A stretch of 13,725 bases of DNA from Myxococcales bacterium (lineage in GTDB: Bacteria; Myxococcota; Myxococcia; Myxococcales; Anaeromyxobacteraceae): positions 1-13,725 of the forward strand of contig JAJXSQ010000019.1 of the NCBI GenBank assembly GCA_021784495.1. The letters are read 5' to 3'. Below, piece after piece: positions 1 to 6,897 of this stretch. Numbering within the stretch: position 1 is the stretch's first letter; each line of letters begins with the position of its first letter. The notes below the pieces were generated by a model, which saw only the letters and a list, made by a program, of their open reading frames with translations, searched no databases and was not told where the DNA came from. The position numbers and the translations under genes are program-made.

Positions 1-343
1 CCGGACCGTCGCCCGCCTCGAGCCGCGCCGCCAGGGCGGCGTGCGCCTCGAGCGCCGCGCGGAGGGGCGCGCGGGCCACCTCGAGCTCGGAGGCGACGGT
101 CGCCCCCTCGGCGAAGGCCGGCTCCTGGGGGAGGTAGGTGACCGACGCCCCGCGCCGGAGCTGGACCTCGCCCCGGTCCGGCGCCGCCGCCCGCGCCAGG
201 ATCCGCATGAGCGAGGACTTGCCGGAGCCGTTCACCCCGACGAGGCCGACCCGCTCTCCCTCCTCGATCGTCAGGGTCAGCCCGCCGAAGACGGCGCGGC
301 TGCCGAAGGCGAGGTGGAGGTCGGCGGCGTGGAGGAGCGTCAC
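1..343 (-). CDS. ABC-F family ATPase (Uup/EttA-like), N-terminal part only
   Basis: The N-terminal 114 residues of a soluble ABC ATPase are visible; the rest lies beyond the left edge. Walker A is GVNGSGKS at residues 36-43 and the Q-loop glutamine is in YLPQEP near residue 73. No membrane segment precedes the nucleotide-binding domain, and the stretch after the Q-loop is Ala/Glu/Arg-rich helix, as in the arm region of ABC-F proteins. ABC-F members act on the ribosome (translation factors or antibiotic protection) rather than in transport; Uup is the closest E. coli style I recognise, but the partial length prevents subfamily assignment. The start is GTG at 343, chosen because the conserved strand LHAADLHLAFGS begins right after it. 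AGAGG lies 5 nt upstream, overlapping a TGCTACAGA -10-like element. It is transcribed in the same direction as the upstream exporter operon, 60 bp away. An ordinary transporter ATPase is possible but less likely. Confidence 0.8.
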   Translation of the reverse strand, partial: MTLLHAADLHLAFGSRAVFGGLTLTIEEGERVGLVGVNGSGKSSLMRILARAAAPDRGEVQLRRGASVTYLPQEPAFAEGATVASELEVARAPLRAALEAHAALAARLEAGDGP

Positions 344-350
344 GCGCGCC

Positions 351-359
351 TCTGTAGCA
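351..359 (-). promoter_or_regulatory. possible extended -10 upstream of the ABC-F gene
   Basis: On the minus strand the sequence reads TGCTACAGA, with the hexamer TACAGA ending 7 nt before the GTG start. It resembles TGCTACCCT and TGCTTTGAT upstream of the dipeptidase and fumarase genes. A 10-bp perfect palindrome (GGCCGCGGCC, 361-370) abuts it upstream. No -35 is evident. If used, the transcript would start almost at the GTG, and AGAGG would then lie outside the mRNA. Confidence 0.3.
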
Positions 360-403
360 CGGCCGCGGCCGGCGGCGCGCCCCGGCCCGCCCGCTCCCCG
401 GCG

Positions 404-1705
404 TCAGCTCTCGTCGCCGGGCGCCGGGCGCGCCAGCACCTGCAGCAGCTTGGCCCGCGCCGCGGAGAGGTTGAAGTCGGCCTGCACCATCTGCGCGGCG
501 GCGGTCGTCTCGGCCACCTGGGCGTCGCCCAGCTCGATGATGTTGCCGGCGCCGGTCTGGTACCTCCCCTCGGCGAGCCGGAGGAGCTCCTTCGAGTTGA
601 CCAGCGCGTCGCGGGCGGCGTCGAGGGTCGCCAGCGAGGCGAGGACCGCCCGGCGCGCCGTGTCGACGTCCAGCCGGATCTGCTGCCGGAGCCCGACGAG
701 CTGGGAGCGCGCCGCGTCGGCGGACGCCTCCGCCTGGCGGAGCTGGGCGAGGGTGAGCCCCCCCTGGTAGAGGTACCAGGTCAGGGTGGCCGCGGCGGTC
801 CAGTTCCAGACGGTGCTGGAGAGGGTCGGGCCGGCGTCGGTGACGCCGGTGGAGACGCCCAGGCTCGGGAGCAGGCCGGCGCGGACCGAGCCCAGGGTCG
901 CCTCCTGCGCGCGGATCTGCGCCTCGATCGAGGCGACCTCGGGGCGGGCGCGGATCGCCTCCTCGAGCAGCGCGTCGAGCGGCCGCCCCTCGCCCTCCAC
1001 CGCGAGCAGCCGGTCGTCGCCGACGTCGTAGTCGGTCGAGCCCTCGATCCCCATCGCCAGGTTGAGCTGCGCCTTGGCCGTCTCGTAGTTGTTCTCGGCG
1101 GCGATGAGCTGGACCCGCCCGTTCGCCAGGTCGGCGCGCGACTGGGCGAGCGCGATCTCCGGCTGGGTCCCGACCTCCACGAAACCGGTGGTCTGATCGA
1201 GGTGAGCCTGGAGGTTCGCCAGGGTGTCGCGCGCGACGCGCACCAGGTCGCGGGCGGCGCGGGCGGCGAAGAAGGCGGTGCGGACCTGGAGGAGGACCGT
1301 CTCCCAGGTCGCCCGCTCGGTCTGCCGCTGGGCCTCGTAGCCCGACCGCGCGGCGTCCCAGGCGCCGCGGGTCTGGCCGAAGTCCCAGACGAGGAGCGAG
1401 GCGTTGAGCCCGCTCGACCAGTAGTCGTAGCTGGTCCAGAGGGAGCTGGTGGAGAAGTGGAGGTTCGCCGGGAGGGCGCCGGGCCGGGGGGCGAAGTTGG
1501 CGGTGGAGCGGGAGTAGCCCGCGGTCCCGGTGACCTGCGGCATGAGCGGCGCGAAGGCCTCGTCCGCCTGGGCGGCGGAGACCGCGGTGGCGTCGCGCGC
1601 CTGGACGAGCTGCGGCTGGTGCGCGCGCGCGGTGCGGATCGCGTCGTCGAGGCCGACGACGGTGCCGCCCTGGGCGAGGGCGAGGAGGAGCGGGAGGGCG
1701 TTCAT
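404..1705 (-). CDS. TolC-family outer-membrane efflux protein
   Basis: This 433-residue protein is the outer-membrane channel of the adjacent exporter. It has the duplicated architecture of the OEP/TolC family: two long Ala/Gln/Arg-rich helical regions, each followed by a segment predicted to contribute to the beta-barrel. Repeat landmarks are VEVGTQPEIALAQSRADLAN in the first half and YQTGAGNIIELGDAQVAE in the second, where TolC proteins conserve Y-x-x-G-x-x-x-x-x-E/D-x-x-x-A. The ATG at 1705 overlaps the permease TGA (ATGA), with GAGG 5 nt upstream; an open frame continues further upstream but that part is only the antiphase reading of the permease gene. The N-terminus MNALPLLLALAQG is hydrophobic yet lacks the basic n-region of a normal signal peptide, which is odd for an exported protein. 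It is the last gene of the operon, so expression probably depends on coupling to the permease. Substrate is unknown. Confidence 0.9.
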   Translation of the reverse strand: MNALPLLLALAQGGTVVGLDDAIRTARAHQPQLVQARDATAVSAAQADEAFAPLMPQVTGTAGYSRSTANFAPRPGALPANLHFSTSSLWTSYDYWSSGLNASLLVWDFGQTRGAWDAARSGYEAQRQTERATWETVLLQVRTAFFAARAARDLVRVARDTLANLQAHLDQTTGFVEVGTQPEIALAQSRADLANGRVQLIAAENNYETAKAQLNLAMGIEGSTDYDVGDDRLLAVEGEGRPLDALLEEAIRARPEVASIEAQIRAQEATLGSVRAGLLPSLGVSTGVTDAGPTLSSTVWNWTAAATLTWYLYQGGLTLAQLRQAEASADAARSQLVGLRQQIRLDVDTARRAVLASLATLDAARDALVNSKELLRLAEGRYQTGAGNIIELGDAQVAETTAAAQMVQADFNLSAARAKLLQVLARPAPGDES

Positions 1706-2928
1706 TCGAACCTCAGGGCCTGGATGGGGTCGAGGCGGGAGGCCTTCAGGGCCGGGTAGAAGCCGAAGGCGACCCCGACGAGCCCGGAGAAGCCGACGGC
1801 GACGAGGATCACGTCGGGGCGGACGAGCACGGGCCACCCGAAGGTCGCGGCCAGCCGCCAGGCGATGCCCAGGCCGAGGACCACGCCGAGGAGGCCGCCG
1901 GCGACGGCGAGGGCGAGCGCCTCGACGAGGAACTGGAGGCGGATGTCCCGCCCCCGCGCGCCCACCGCCATCCGGACGCCGATCTCCCGGGTCCGCTCGG
2001 TCACCGAGACGAGCATGATGTTCATGATGCCGATCCCGCCGACGAGGAGCGAGACCGCCGCGATCGCGGCGAGCAGGGCGGTGAGGGTCCGGGTCCCCTC
2101 CGCCTGGGCGCTCGCGATCTCGCTCAGGTTGCGGATGGAGAAGTCGTCCTCGGCGTCCTGGGCGAGGTGGTGGCGATCGCGGAGCAGGGCCCGGATCTGG
2201 CTCTCCGCCCGGGCGGTCTCGCCCGCCTGCGCGCCGACCAGGATCACGCCGGAGAGCAGCGTGTTGAGCCCTCCCTGGATCTTCTGCTGGTAGGTGGACA
2301 CCGGGACGAGGACGGTGTCGTCGTAGTCCTGGCCGAAGGGGGACTGCCCCTTGCGCTCGAGCACCCCGACCACCGTGAAGGGGATGTTCTTGATCCGCAC
2401 CGCCTGCCCGACCGGGCTGGCGCCGCCGCCGTAGAGCTTCTCCACCACCGTCTGGCCGAGGAGCGCCACCTTGGCGCCGCCCTCGACGTCGGCGTCGGTG
2501 AAGGCCGCCCCCTGGGCGACCGGCCAGGCGCGGACCTCGAGGAAGTCGGGGGTCGTCCCCGAGACCGAGGTGAGCCAGTTCTGCTCCTCGGAGACCACCT
2601 GGGCGTTGGTGCGGAGCGTCGGGGCGGCGACGCGGACCGCGGGGAGCTCGGCCTGGATCGCCCGGAGATCGTCCCAGGTGAGCGTCGGGAGCGACCCGAA
2701 GCCGCCCATCGCCCCGCCGCCGGTGGAGGAGCCGGGGAGGACGATGAGCATGTCGGAGCCCATCGAGGCGAAGGCCGCCTCCACCCGGGCCCTGGCGCCG
2801 TCGCCGATCGCCACCATGGCGATCACCGCGGCGACGCCGATGACCACGCCGAGGCCGGTCAGGATCGACCGGAGCTTGTTCCGGGCGAGCGCCCGGAGGG
2901 CGACCCGCAGGGTCTGGAGCCAGCTCAC
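1702..2928 (-). CDS. MacB-type ABC transporter permease (FtsX-like/MacB_PCD domains)
   Basis: This 408-residue inner-membrane subunit belongs to the MacB/LolC mechanotransmission class. Membrane segments are at about 22-42, 281-308, 332-358 and 372-394, with a large periplasmic domain (about 45-275) between the first two. The signature after TM2, VTERTREIGVRMAVGARGRD (309-328), and the C-terminal YPALKASRLDPIQALRFE are family hallmarks. E. coli MacB fuses ATPase and permease in one chain; here the permease stands alone and the ATPase is the gene just upstream. The start is a GTG at 2928 whose last two bases belong to the ATPase stop (GTGA), preceded by GAGG 7 nt upstream. Its 3' end overlaps the TolC-type gene by 4 bp. 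In this family, ATP hydrolysis drives periplasmic conformational changes that push substrate from the periplasm through a TolC channel. Likely substrates are macrolides, peptides, siderophores or lipids; the sequence does not say which. Confidence 0.93.
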   Translation of the reverse strand: MSWLQTLRVALRALARNKLRSILTGLGVVIGVAAVIAMVAIGDGARARVEAAFASMGSDMLIVLPGSSTGGGAMGGFGSLPTLTWDDLRAIQAELPAVRVAAPTLRTNAQVVSEEQNWLTSVSGTTPDFLEVRAWPVAQGAAFTDADVEGGAKVALLGQTVVEKLYGGGASPVGQAVRIKNIPFTVVGVLERKGQSPFGQDYDDTVLVPVSTYQQKIQGGLNTLLSGVILVGAQAGETARAESQIRALLRDRHHLAQDAEDDFSIRNLSEIASAQAEGTRTLTALLAAIAAVSLLVGGIGIMNIMLVSVTERTREIGVRMAVGARGRDIRLQFLVEALALAVAGGLLGVVLGLGIAWRLAATFGWPVLVRPDVILVAVGFSGLVGVAFGFYPALKASRLDPIQALRFE

Positions 2929-3665
2929 GGTCCGACCTCGCCGTCGTCCGGGGGGGAGGCCTCGGCGCGGCGGGGCGCGCGCCGCTCGTCGGCGCGGATC
3001 CGGCCGTCGCGCATGACCACCACCCGCGCCGCGTACTCGGCGATGTCCGGCTCGTGGGTCACCAGCACCACGGTGATCCCGCTCGCTCCGAGCTCCTGGA
3101 AGAGGGCCATCACCCCGACGCTGGTGCGCGAGTCGAGGTTGCCGGTCGGCTCGTCGGCGAGGAGGACGCGCGGGCGGTTCACCAGCGCGCGGGCGATCGC
3201 CACCCGCTGCTGCTGCCCGCCGGACATCTGGTTCGGGTGGTGGTCGCGCCGGTCGTCGAGGCCGACCCGTGCCAGCGCCTCGCGCGCGCGCGCCCGGCGC
3301 GCCGCCGCCGGGGTGCCGGCGTAGAGGAGCGGCAGCTCCACGTTCTCCAGGGCGCTGGTGCGGGACAGGAGGTTGAAGTTCTGGAAGACGAAGCCGAGCG
3401 TCCGGTTCCGGAGCGCCGCGAGCTGGTCGCCGGAGAGGCGCGAGACCTCCTCGCCGTCGAGCAGGTACCGGCCGCTGGTCGGTCGATCGAGGCAGCCGAG
3501 CAGGTTCATGAGCGTCGACTTGCCGGAGCCGGAGGCGCCCATGATCGCGGTGAACTCCCCCCGGCCGATCGCCAGCCGGACGCCGCGCAGGGCGTGGAGC
3601 TCCACGTCCCCCATCCGGTAGACCTTGGAGACGTCCTCGAGCTGGAGGAGCGGGGGCGCGTCCAT
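2925..3665 (-). CDS. MacB/LolD-type ABC transporter ATP-binding protein
   Basis: A complete 246-residue nucleotide-binding subunit. Motifs are Walker A GASGSGKST (43-51), Q-loop VFQNFNLL (Q95), signature MSGGQQQRVAIARAL (147-161), Walker B VLLADE (167-172, catalytic E172), D-loop GNLDS and H-loop H204. The text VFQNFNLL...EPTGNLDS is typical of the LolD/MacB/FtsE group. After residue 225 there is a short Arg/Ala/Pro-rich tail with no recognised domain. The ATG at 3665 follows the adaptor stop by 10 bp, with only a weak AGG-type ribosome site, so it probably relies on reinitiation. The 3' end overlaps the permease start as GTGA. It powers the permease encoded downstream, most likely as a homodimer with two permease copies, as known for MacB. 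I give no symbol because split MacB-like subunits are not uniformly named. Confidence 0.94.
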   Translation of the reverse strand: MDAPPLLQLEDVSKVYRMGDVELHALRGVRLAIGRGEFTAIMGASGSGKSTLMNLLGCLDRPTSGRYLLDGEEVSRLSGDQLAALRNRTLGFVFQNFNLLSRTSALENVELPLLYAGTPAAARRARAREALARVGLDDRRDHHPNQMSGGQQQRVAIARALVNRPRVLLADEPTGNLDSRTSVGVMALFQELGASGITVVLVTHEPDIAEYAARVVVMRDGRIRADERRAPRRAEASPPDDGEVGP

Positions 3666-3675
3666 CGTCGGGGGC

Positions 3676-4896
3676 CTAGAAGGGACGGCGGAGCCGGGCG
3701 GCGAGGCCGTTCGCGGGGTTCCCGGCGTCGGTGACGGCCAGGTCGCCCGGCCGGACCTCCCCCTCGAGGATCTCGCTGAAGCGACCGTCCGAGATCCCGG
3801 TGCGGACCGGGACCGGACGCGCCCGGCCGTCGGCGACGAGCCAGAGGGTCCGCCGGTCCGGCGTGACCGCCGCCCCCGCGCCGGCGGCGGGGCGCCCGGG
3901 GGAGGCCGCGCCGCCGGCCGCCCCGAGCAGCTCCGGCGTGGGCCGGAAGCGGAGCGCCGCGTTCGGCACGCGGAGCACCCCGTCCCGGTCGGCGTAGGTG
4001 AAGGTGACGTTGGCGGTCATGCCGGGGCGCAGCTCGAGCCGCGGGTTCGCGACGTCGATCACCGCGTCGTAGGTCACCACGTTCTGCACCGTCTGCGGGG
4101 AGTTCCGGATCTGCCGGACGATCCCGTGGAAGATCTCCGCGGGGTAGGCGTCCACGGTGAAGTCGGCCGGCATCCCGTCGCGCAGCCGCCCGACGTCGGC
4201 CTCGGCGACGCTGGTGTCCACCTGCATCTTGGCCAGATCCTCGGCGATCACGAAGATGGTCGGGGCCTGGAAGGACGCGGCCACCGTCTGCCCGACGTCG
4301 ACGTTGCGGGAGATGACGACCCCGTTCGTCGGCGAGACGATGTCGGTGTAGGCGAGGTTCACCTGGGCCTGGTGGAGCGTCGCGCGCGCCTGCGCCACCG
4401 TCCCCTCGGCCGCCTGGACCGCGGCGTCGGCCGCGTCGGCGGTCGCCTGCGCGGTGTCGTCGTCCGCCTGGGCGATCAGCCGCCGGGCCACCAGCGCCGC
4501 CGAGCGCGCCGCCTGCTTCCGCGCGTTGATGGCCTGCGCCCGGGCCTGGGCGAGCGACCCGAGCGCCGCCTGGAGGTTCGCCCGCCCCTGCTCGACCGCC
4601 GCGTCGAAGAGCTGCGGATCGATCTTGGCGATGAGCTGCCCCCGCCGCACCGGCGAGTTGTAGTCGGCGTGGAGGGCGGCGACCCGGCCCGAGACCTGGC
4701 TCCCCACCGTGACGGTGACGATGGCCGAGAGCGTCCCGGTGGCCGTCACCCGGGCGACGATCCGGCCCCGGTCCACCGGCGCGGTCTGGTAGGCCAGCGC
4801 CGGCGGCCGCGCCCCGGTGCGCGCGCGCCACGCCCACGCGCCGAGGAGGGCGGCGGCGGCGACCGCGGCGAGGAGGAGGGGGAGGCGCTTCGTCAT
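3676..4896 (-). CDS. MacA/HlyD-family periplasmic adaptor subunit
   Basis: A 406-residue membrane-fusion protein linking the ABC permease to the outer-membrane channel. MTKR plus a hydrophobic stretch (about 5-24) forms an N-terminal membrane anchor. Half-lipoyl motifs lie at about 60-95 (TVTVGSQVSGRVAAL...GQLIAKID) and 184-204 (TDIVSPTNGVVISRNVDVGQ). They are separated by an Ala/Gln-rich alpha-hairpin (96-180), and a beta-barrel domain (about 212-300) and membrane-proximal domain follow. The match ELRPGMTANVTFTYADRDGVLRVPNAALRF is characteristic of MacA-like adaptors. A Gly/Ala/Pro-rich insertion at about 324-346 precedes TLWLVADGRARPVPVRTG and looks like a flexible linker. The ATG at 4896 has GGAG 8 nt upstream. 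It is the first gene of the four-gene operon and is separated from the upstream fumarase by a hairpin terminator candidate. I could not identify a convincing promoter in the 120 bp before it. Confidence 0.93.
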   Translation of the reverse strand: MTKRLPLLLAAVAAAALLGAWAWRARTGARPPALAYQTAPVDRGRIVARVTATGTLSAIVTVTVGSQVSGRVAALHADYNSPVRRGQLIAKIDPQLFDAAVEQGRANLQAALGSLAQARAQAINARKQAARSAALVARRLIAQADDDTAQATADAADAAVQAAEGTVAQARATLHQAQVNLAYTDIVSPTNGVVISRNVDVGQTVAASFQAPTIFVIAEDLAKMQVDTSVAEADVGRLRDGMPADFTVDAYPAEIFHGIVRQIRNSPQTVQNVVTYDAVIDVANPRLELRPGMTANVTFTYADRDGVLRVPNAALRFRPTPELLGAAGGAASPGRPAAGAGAAVTPDRRTLWLVADGRARPVPVRTGISDGRFSEILEGEVRPGDLAVTDAGNPANGLAARLRRPF

Positions 4897-5015
4897 GCGG
4901 AGGGCTCCGGCGGGGTGAGCGGCGCGGCCGGCCCGGGCGAACCGCCCCGACCGGACACCGGTCTGATGTCAGCCGGGGGCGAATCGGGCATGTCGAGGGC
5001 GTGAAGGAATGTGAA

Positions 5016-5045
5016 GGGGCCGGCCGCGCGGCGGCGGCCGGCCCC
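5016..5045 (-). terminator. strong hairpin, probable terminator after the fumarase gene
   Basis: Two perfect 12-bp arms (GGGGCCGGCCGC and its complement) flank a 6-nt loop, beginning 20 bp after the fumarase TAG. On the minus-strand transcript the stem is followed by TTCACATTCCTT, a loose T-rich stretch rather than a clean T tract. It is well placed to separate the fumarase transcript from the exporter operon. Termination may be partial or Rho-assisted. Confidence 0.65.
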
Positions 5046-5065
5046 CCGGGGCGCCTCGCCGGGCG

Positions 5066-6688
5066 CTAGACCCCGAGCTTCTTGAAGAAGTCGTTCCCCT
5101 TGTCGTCGACGAGGATGAAGGCCGGGAAGTCGACGACCTGGATCCTCCAGACCGCCTCCATCCCGAGCTCGGGGAAGTCGAGGACCTCCACCTTCTTGAT
5201 GTTCTCCTCGGCGAGCACCGCGGCCGGCCCGCCGATCGAGCCGAGGTAGAACCCGCCGTGCCTCTTGCAGGCGTCGGTCACCTGCTGCGAGCGGTTCCCC
5301 TTGGCGATCATGACCATCGACGCGCCGTGCGACTGGAGCAGGTCCACGTAGGAGTCCATCCGCCCGGCGGTGGTCGGCCCGAAGGAGCCGGAGGGCTTCC
5401 CCGGCGGCGTCTTGGCCGGCCCGGCGTAGTAGACCGGGTGGCGGGTCAGGTACTCGGGGACCCCCTTCCCGGCGTCGAGCAGCTCCTTGAACTTCGCGTG
5501 GGCGATGTCCCGGGCGACCACGAGCGTCCCGGAGAGCAGGAGGGGCGTGGAGACCGGGTGGCGGGAGAGCTCGGCCAGGATCTCCTTCATCGGCCGGTCG
5601 AGGTCGACGCGGACCCCGTGCTCGTGCTTCCCGGTCCGGTAGGGGGCGGGGATGAGCCGCCCCGGATCGTGGTCGAGGTCCTCGATCCAGAGGCCGTCGC
5701 GGTCGATGCGCGCCTTCACGTTCCGATCGGCGGAGCAGGAGACCCCCATCCCGACCGGGCAGGAGGCGCCGTGGCGCGGCAGCCGGACCACCCGCACGTC
5801 GTGGGCGAAGTACTTGCCGCCGAACTGCGCGCCGATCCCGAGCCGGTTGGCGGCCTCGAGGAGCTTCGCCTCGAGCTCGAGGTCGCGGAAGGCCTGGCCG
5901 GCGCCGCCGCCGGTCGTCGGGAGCCCGTCGTAGTACTTGGTCGAGGCGAGCTTCACGGTCTTCAGGCAGGCCTCGGCGGAGGTGCCGCCGATCACCACCG
6001 CGACGTGGTAGGGGGGGCAGGCCGCCGTCCCGAGGTACTTCATCTTCTCGACCAGGAACTTCTCGAGCGTGGCCGGGTTGAGCAGCGCCTTGGTCTCCTG
6101 CCAGAGCATCGTCTTGTTGGCGGAGCCGCCCCCCTTGGCGACGAAGAGGAAGTCGTAGGAGGCCCCCTTGGCGGCGTAGAGGTCGATCTGCGCCGGGAGG
6201 TTGTCCCCGGTGTTCTTCTCCTCGTAGAGCGTGAGCGCGCTGGTCTGCGAGTAGCGGAGGTTCTCCTTCTGGTAGGTCTCCCAGATCCCCTGCGAGAGGT
6301 AGGCCTCGTCCTTCACGCCGGTCCAGACCTGCTGGCCCTTCTTGCCGATCACCGTGGCGGTGCCGGTGTCCTGGCAGATGGGGAGCTCGCCGCGGGCGGC
6401 GATCTCGGCGTTGCGGAGGAAGGCGAGCGCCACCCCCTTGTCGTTCGCCGAGGCCTCCGGGTCGGAGAGGATCTTCGCCACCTGCTCGTTGTGGGCGCGG
6501 CGCAGGAAGAAGGAGCACTCCCGGAGCGCCTCGCGGGCCAGGCGGGCGAGCGCCGCCGGCTCCACCTTGACGATCTCCTGCCCCTCGAACTGCGCCAGCG
6601 AGACGCCCTCCTTCCCGAGCGAGCGGTAGGAGGTCTGGTCCTGCGCGAGCGGGAAGGGGTCCTGGTACTGGAAGGCGGCGGTCGCCAT
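5066..6688 (-). CDS. class I (4Fe-4S, FumA/FumB-type) fumarate hydratase
   Basis: A complete 540-residue class I fumarase, catalysing reversible hydration of fumarate to L-malate in the TCA cycle. The length matches single-chain FumA/FumB, not the split alpha/beta form. Cysteines expected to bind the [4Fe-4S] cluster are C105 (PICQDTGT), C224 (AACPPYH) and C318 (VGMGVSC); C310 is an extra nearby cysteine. KGGGSANKT (185-193) belongs to the substrate-binding region. The C-terminal domain carries GSFGPTTAGRMDSYVDLL (434-451) and IAKGNRSQQVTDACKRHGGF, the class I swivel-domain signatures. The cluster makes such enzymes oxygen- and superoxide-sensitive. The ATG at 6688 follows a good AGGAG about 10 nt upstream; the promoter candidate is at 6742-6770 and a hairpin terminator at 5016-5045, so the gene is probably monocistronic. 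The neighbours are not TCA genes. The fumA/fumB distinction cannot be made from sequence. Confidence 0.97.
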   Translation of the reverse strand: MATAAFQYQDPFPLAQDQTSYRSLGKEGVSLAQFEGQEIVKVEPAALARLAREALRECSFFLRRAHNEQVAKILSDPEASANDKGVALAFLRNAEIAARGELPICQDTGTATVIGKKGQQVWTGVKDEAYLSQGIWETYQKENLRYSQTSALTLYEEKNTGDNLPAQIDLYAAKGASYDFLFVAKGGGSANKTMLWQETKALLNPATLEKFLVEKMKYLGTAACPPYHVAVVIGGTSAEACLKTVKLASTKYYDGLPTTGGGAGQAFRDLELEAKLLEAANRLGIGAQFGGKYFAHDVRVVRLPRHGASCPVGMGVSCSADRNVKARIDRDGLWIEDLDHDPGRLIPAPYRTGKHEHGVRVDLDRPMKEILAELSRHPVSTPLLLSGTLVVARDIAHAKFKELLDAGKGVPEYLTRHPVYYAGPAKTPPGKPSGSFGPTTAGRMDSYVDLLQSHGASMVMIAKGNRSQQVTDACKRHGGFYLGSIGGPAAVLAEENIKKVEVLDFPELGMEAVWRIQVVDFPAFILVDDKGNDFFKKLGV

Positions 6689-6741
6689 CGGAGCGCTTCT
6701 CCTGTGTCGGGGGGTGGGCGGGGATCCGCGGAGGGGTCGGG

Positions 6742-6770
6742 ATCAAAGCACGGGCGGGCCACCCTGTCGA
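6742..6770 (-). promoter_or_regulatory. candidate sigma70-type promoter of the fumarase gene
   Basis: On the minus strand TCGACA (6770-6765) is separated by exactly 17 bp from TTTGAT (6747-6742), which is preceded by TGC, giving an extended -10. The -35 matches five of six consensus positions and the -10 four of six. This stands out in such GC-rich DNA. The predicted start near 6735 leaves a leader of about 47 nt that includes the AGGAG site. This is by-eye matching only. Confidence 0.5.
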
Positions 6771-6795
6771 TGCGCGCGGCGCGCGGATCCGGAGC

Positions 6796-6824
6796 GGTCC
6801 GGTCCAGTCCAGCCCGGTCCGGGC
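6796..6824. repeat. degenerate GGTCC pentamer run ending in a 13-bp palindrome
   Basis: Five consecutive pentamers read GGTCC, GGTCC, AGTCC, AGCCC, GGTCC (6796-6820). The last two overlap a perfect palindrome GCCCGG-T-CCGGGC at 6812-6824. A one-base-shorter version, GCCCGTCCGGGC, recurs at 6847-6858. The region lies between the fumarase promoter candidate and the renalase-like gene and could hold regulator sites, but GC-rich spacers produce such patterns by chance. Confidence 0.3.
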
Positions 6825-6863
6825 GAGCCGGCGATCGACCGGACCTGCCCGTCCGGGCCCTCC

Positions 6864-6880
6864 GCCGGCGCCGCGCCGGC
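6864..6880. promoter_or_regulatory. 17-bp palindrome next to the -10 of the renalase-like gene
   Basis: Perfect 8-bp arms GCCGGCGC and GCGCCGGC surround a single C. The palindrome ends 2 bp before the TAGACT hexamer at 6883, so it sits where a repressor would block a promoter. It may equally be a composition-driven repeat. No -35-like element is visible here. Confidence 0.35.
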
Positions 6881-6882
6881 GC

Positions 6883-6888
6883 TAGACT
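6883..6888 (+). promoter_or_regulatory. -10-like hexamer TAGACT, probable leaderless promoter
   Basis: TAGACT fits the TANNNT pattern and ends exactly 9 nt before the ATG at 6898. The only purine-rich stretch, GGAG, directly abuts the ATG and is too close to act as a ribosome site. A transcript starting about 7 nt after the hexamer would begin at or next to the ATG. The same 9-nt spacing recurs at two other genes in the window. Confidence 0.45.
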
Positions 6889-6897
6889 CCTCCGGAG

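Noticed and set aside
41..1759. A 572-codon plus-strand frame opposite the ABC-F and TolC-type genes
   Set aside because: It is the antisense shadow of two recognisable proteins, with biased composition and no domain.
1706..1837. N-terminal extension of the TolC-type protein
   Set aside because: The extension is an Arg/Pro-rich out-of-phase reading of the permease 3' end. The ATG at 1705 has an ATGA overlap and a GAGG ribosome site.
4955..4970. GACA-N8/9-TGTC-like operator upstream of the exporter operon
   Set aside because: The arms are only 4-5 bp with a mismatch, and there is no supporting second copy or adjacent regulator gene.
4948..6844. 9-bp exact repeat CGACCGGAC in two intergenic regions (4948 and 6836)
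   Set aside because: A 9-mer of this composition is expected by chance about once in a window of this size and GC content.
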